Shown here piece by piece: positions 4,016-5,396 of a stretch of DNA of 5,396 nt (the first letter of the stretch is position 1; every line of letters begins with the position of its first letter). A program made the position numbers and the translations under genes. The notes beneath the pieces are model-generated. The model ran no database searches, was not told where the DNA came from, and saw only the letters and a list, made by a program, of their open reading frames with translations. Origin of the DNA: an uncultured Clostridia bacterium. Its GTDB lineage: Bacteria; Bacillota; Clostridia; TANB77; CAG-508. The stretch spans positions 1-5,396 of the forward strand of contig CAKPLV010000073.1 of NCBI GenBank assembly GCA_934167735.1. The letters run 5' to 3'.

Positions 4016-4807
4016 TTACAAAGTTATTAATTTACCTGGATTATCTCTGTTTGCAACAGATAAGCTTAATGAGTTATTTCCATTATTAGAAATTATTTCA
4101 TCAACAACTGTTTGATAAGCTAATTCAGGAAAATTACTTTCTTTGCTTAAATGACCTAACATTGCAGTTTGTAAGTTGCCGTTTACTGATAAATAAGAAA
4201 TTGTTTTACCAGCCATTGAATTTGATAAATGTCCTGTACTACCAGCAATTCTTGACTTTAATGTGAATGGATATGAACAGCACTTTAAAACTTCTGTATC
4301 GTAATTTGATTCTAATAAAATAAATGAACTACCTTCTAAGTTTTTAACAATAGAATTTGTCATGTGACCAATATCAGTAGCAATACTTAGTTGTTGACCG
4401 TTTTGCTTTGAAATTGTAAATCCACATGGATTAGCAGCATCATGAGGAATAGAAAATGGTAATATTTCTAAATCCTTAATATCAAATTTTTCTGCTATAT
4501 TAAAATATTTAATATTATTAGAATTAAGTTTTTCAGTATGTTTTGGCATAGCATCAAAAGTTTCTTTAGTAGAAAAAACAGGAATATCAAATTTTTTAGA
4601 TATTGTTGACATTCCTTTTATATGATCTGAGTGTTCATGTGTAATTAAGATTGCATCTATAGATAAAGGATCTACATTTATTTCAGATAATGCTTCTTCT
4701 ATTTTTTTGCAACTCATTCCAACATCTACTAAGATTCTTGTATTTTCTGTTTCTACAAATAAACTATTTCCACTGCTACCACTATATAAGCTACAAAAAT
4801 TAAACAT
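4016..4807 (-). CDS. YycJ/WalJ-type metallo-beta-lactamase-fold hydrolase
   Basis: 263 residues, the size usual for YycJ (WalJ/VicX). Residues 1-35 have the typical opening LYSGSSGNSLFVETENTRIL followed by VDVGMSCKKIEEAL. The metal site is complete: THEHSDH (57-62: His57, His59, Asp61, His62), PHDAANPCGF (His122), ATDIGH (Asp145), then GHLSN (His193) and GHLSKESN (His219) in the C-terminal part. In B. subtilis and streptococci the homologue sits in the walRK/vicRK locus and is tied to cell-wall homeostasis and DNA repair; a nuclease role has been proposed. Here it follows murA by 21 bases on the same strand, a cell-wall context without visible walRK. The ribosome site is modest (AGAAGAA before the ATG), compatible with translation following murA. 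No clear terminator is seen after the stop; the next element is the inverted-repeat RNA, read towards this gene. Confidence 0.9.
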   Translation of the reverse strand: MFNFCSLYSGSSGNSLFVETENTRILVDVGMSCKKIEEALSEINVDPLSIDAILITHEHSDHIKGMSTISKKFDIPVFSTKETFDAMPKHTEKLNSNNIKYFNIAEKFDIKDLEILPFSIPHDAANPCGFTISKQNGQQLSIATDIGHMTNSIVKNLEGSSFILLESNYDTEVLKCCSYPFTLKSRIAGSTGHLSNSMAGKTISYLSVNGNLQTAMLGHLSKESNFPELAYQTVVDEIISNNGNNSLSLSVANRDNPGKLITL

Positions 4808-4828
4808 GTTTATTCTTCTTTCTGTTGT

Positions 4829-5396
4829 TTACTCATTTACTCTTTTGATTATAGCACCAAGGTTTCTGAATTTTTCTTCTATATTTTCGTAACCTCTATC
4901 AATGTGCTCTAAATTGTATATTTCGGTTGTACCATTAGCAATTATACCTGCAATAATTAAAGCTGCACCTGCACGTAAATCAGATGAATAAACAGGTGAA
5001 CCATAAAGTTCTTCAACTCCTTCAAAAAATGCAGATTTACCTTGAGCTGTTATATTAGCTCCCATTTTATTTAATTCGTCAGTATATTGGAATCTTGATT
5101 CCCAAATACTTTCTATAATTTTGCTAGTACCATTTGCTGTTGCTAGAACAACACCCATTTGTGGTTGTAAATCAGTAGGAAAACCTGGATATGGTAAAGT
5201 TTTTATTGTGGCTTTATTAGGTCTATGATCACAAGAAACTCTTATACTGTCACCATAATCTTCAACTGTTCCTCCAATTTCTATTATTTTAGCTGTTACA
5301 GATTCTAAATGTTTTGTTATACAATTTTTTACTAAAATATCTCCTCTAGAAGCAACAGCTGCAAGCATAAATGTACCTGCTTCGATTTGATCAGGA
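4829..5396 (-). CDS. murA: UDP-N-acetylglucosamine 1-carboxyvinyltransferase MurA, C-terminal part (5' end outside window)
   Basis: The frame is open to the right edge: before the internal Met at 5368 it reads PDQIEAGTF, so the real start lies beyond the window and about 188 C-terminal residues of the usual ~420 are present. MurA transfers enolpyruvate from PEP to UDP-GlcNAc, the first committed step of peptidoglycan synthesis in the cytoplasm. Conserved blocks: PDQIEAGTF, LPYPGFPTDLQPQMG (with the Asp equivalent to E. coli Asp305), IWESRFQYTDELNKMGANI, SSDLRAGAALIIAGIIANG and EHIDRGYENIEEKFRNLGA (with the Arg equivalent to E. coli Arg397). The PEP-binding Cys/Asp loop and the N-terminal Lys are outside the window, so fosfomycin sensitivity cannot be judged. 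Firmicutes often carry two paralogues (murA/murZ), and I cannot tell which this is. It ends 21 bases before the YycJ-type gene, a probable operon. Confidence 0.95.
   Translation of the reverse strand, partial: PDQIEAGTFMLAAVASRGDILVKNCITKHLESVTAKIIEIGGTVEDYGDSIRVSCDHRPNKATIKTLPYPGFPTDLQPQMGVVLATANGTSKIIESIWESRFQYTDELNKMGANITAQGKSAFFEGVEELYGSPVYSSDLRAGAALIIAGIIANGTTEIYNLEHIDRGYENIEEKFRNLGAIIKRVNE

Noticed and set aside
4707..4892. 61-codon plus-strand frame over the murA/yycJ junction
   Set aside because: Antisense to two conserved genes and without translation signals.

Overview
This very AT-rich window has strong AGGAGG-type ribosome sites and A/T-ending codons. It looks like chromosome from a low-GC, endospore-forming Firmicute of the clostridial type. 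The spore lineage is supported by a SpmA/SpmB pair (spore core dehydration), a near-canonical AbrB transition-state regulator, a GerMN-domain protein, and two perfect Spo0A boxes. No mobile element, CRISPR array, tRNA or rRNA is visible.

Layout: (1) 1-363 (+) is the 3' end of a membrane protein resembling the C-terminus of ABC-2-type permeases, closed by a hairpin terminator. (2) 441-986 (+) is a membrane-anchored GerMN-domain protein. It converges on a small Pro/Cys-rich gene (995-1213, -), and the two share one terminator hairpin. (3) 1323-2156 (+) is rsmI, the 16S rRNA C1402 2'-O-methyltransferase. It converges on abrB (2153-2416, -); the stops overlap inside a perfect 28-bp palindrome that makes both proteins end in Arg-Glu-Glu-Asp. 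(4) Divergent from abrB, spmA-spmB (2560-3669, +) form a tight two-gene operon. (5) 3670-4015 has no large gene but holds regulatory structure: tandem 0A boxes, a good sigma-A promoter, a possible 32-residue hydrophobic peptide, a second sigma-A-like promoter, and a rod-shaped inverted-repeat structure resembling 6S RNA. (6) On the minus strand, the C-terminal part of murA (running in from the right edge) is followed 21 bases later by a YycJ/WalJ-type metallo-beta-lactamase-fold hydrolase, a probable cell-wall operon.

How it fits together: AbrB and Spo0A govern the growth-to-sporulation switch, SpmA/B act in the developing spore, and MurA/YycJ belong to envelope synthesis. The most interesting part is 3670-4010, where a Spo0A-type promoter lies just upstream of a possible small peptide and a probable structured RNA. 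The 6S assignment is inference from fold and promoter geometry. No covariance search could be run.
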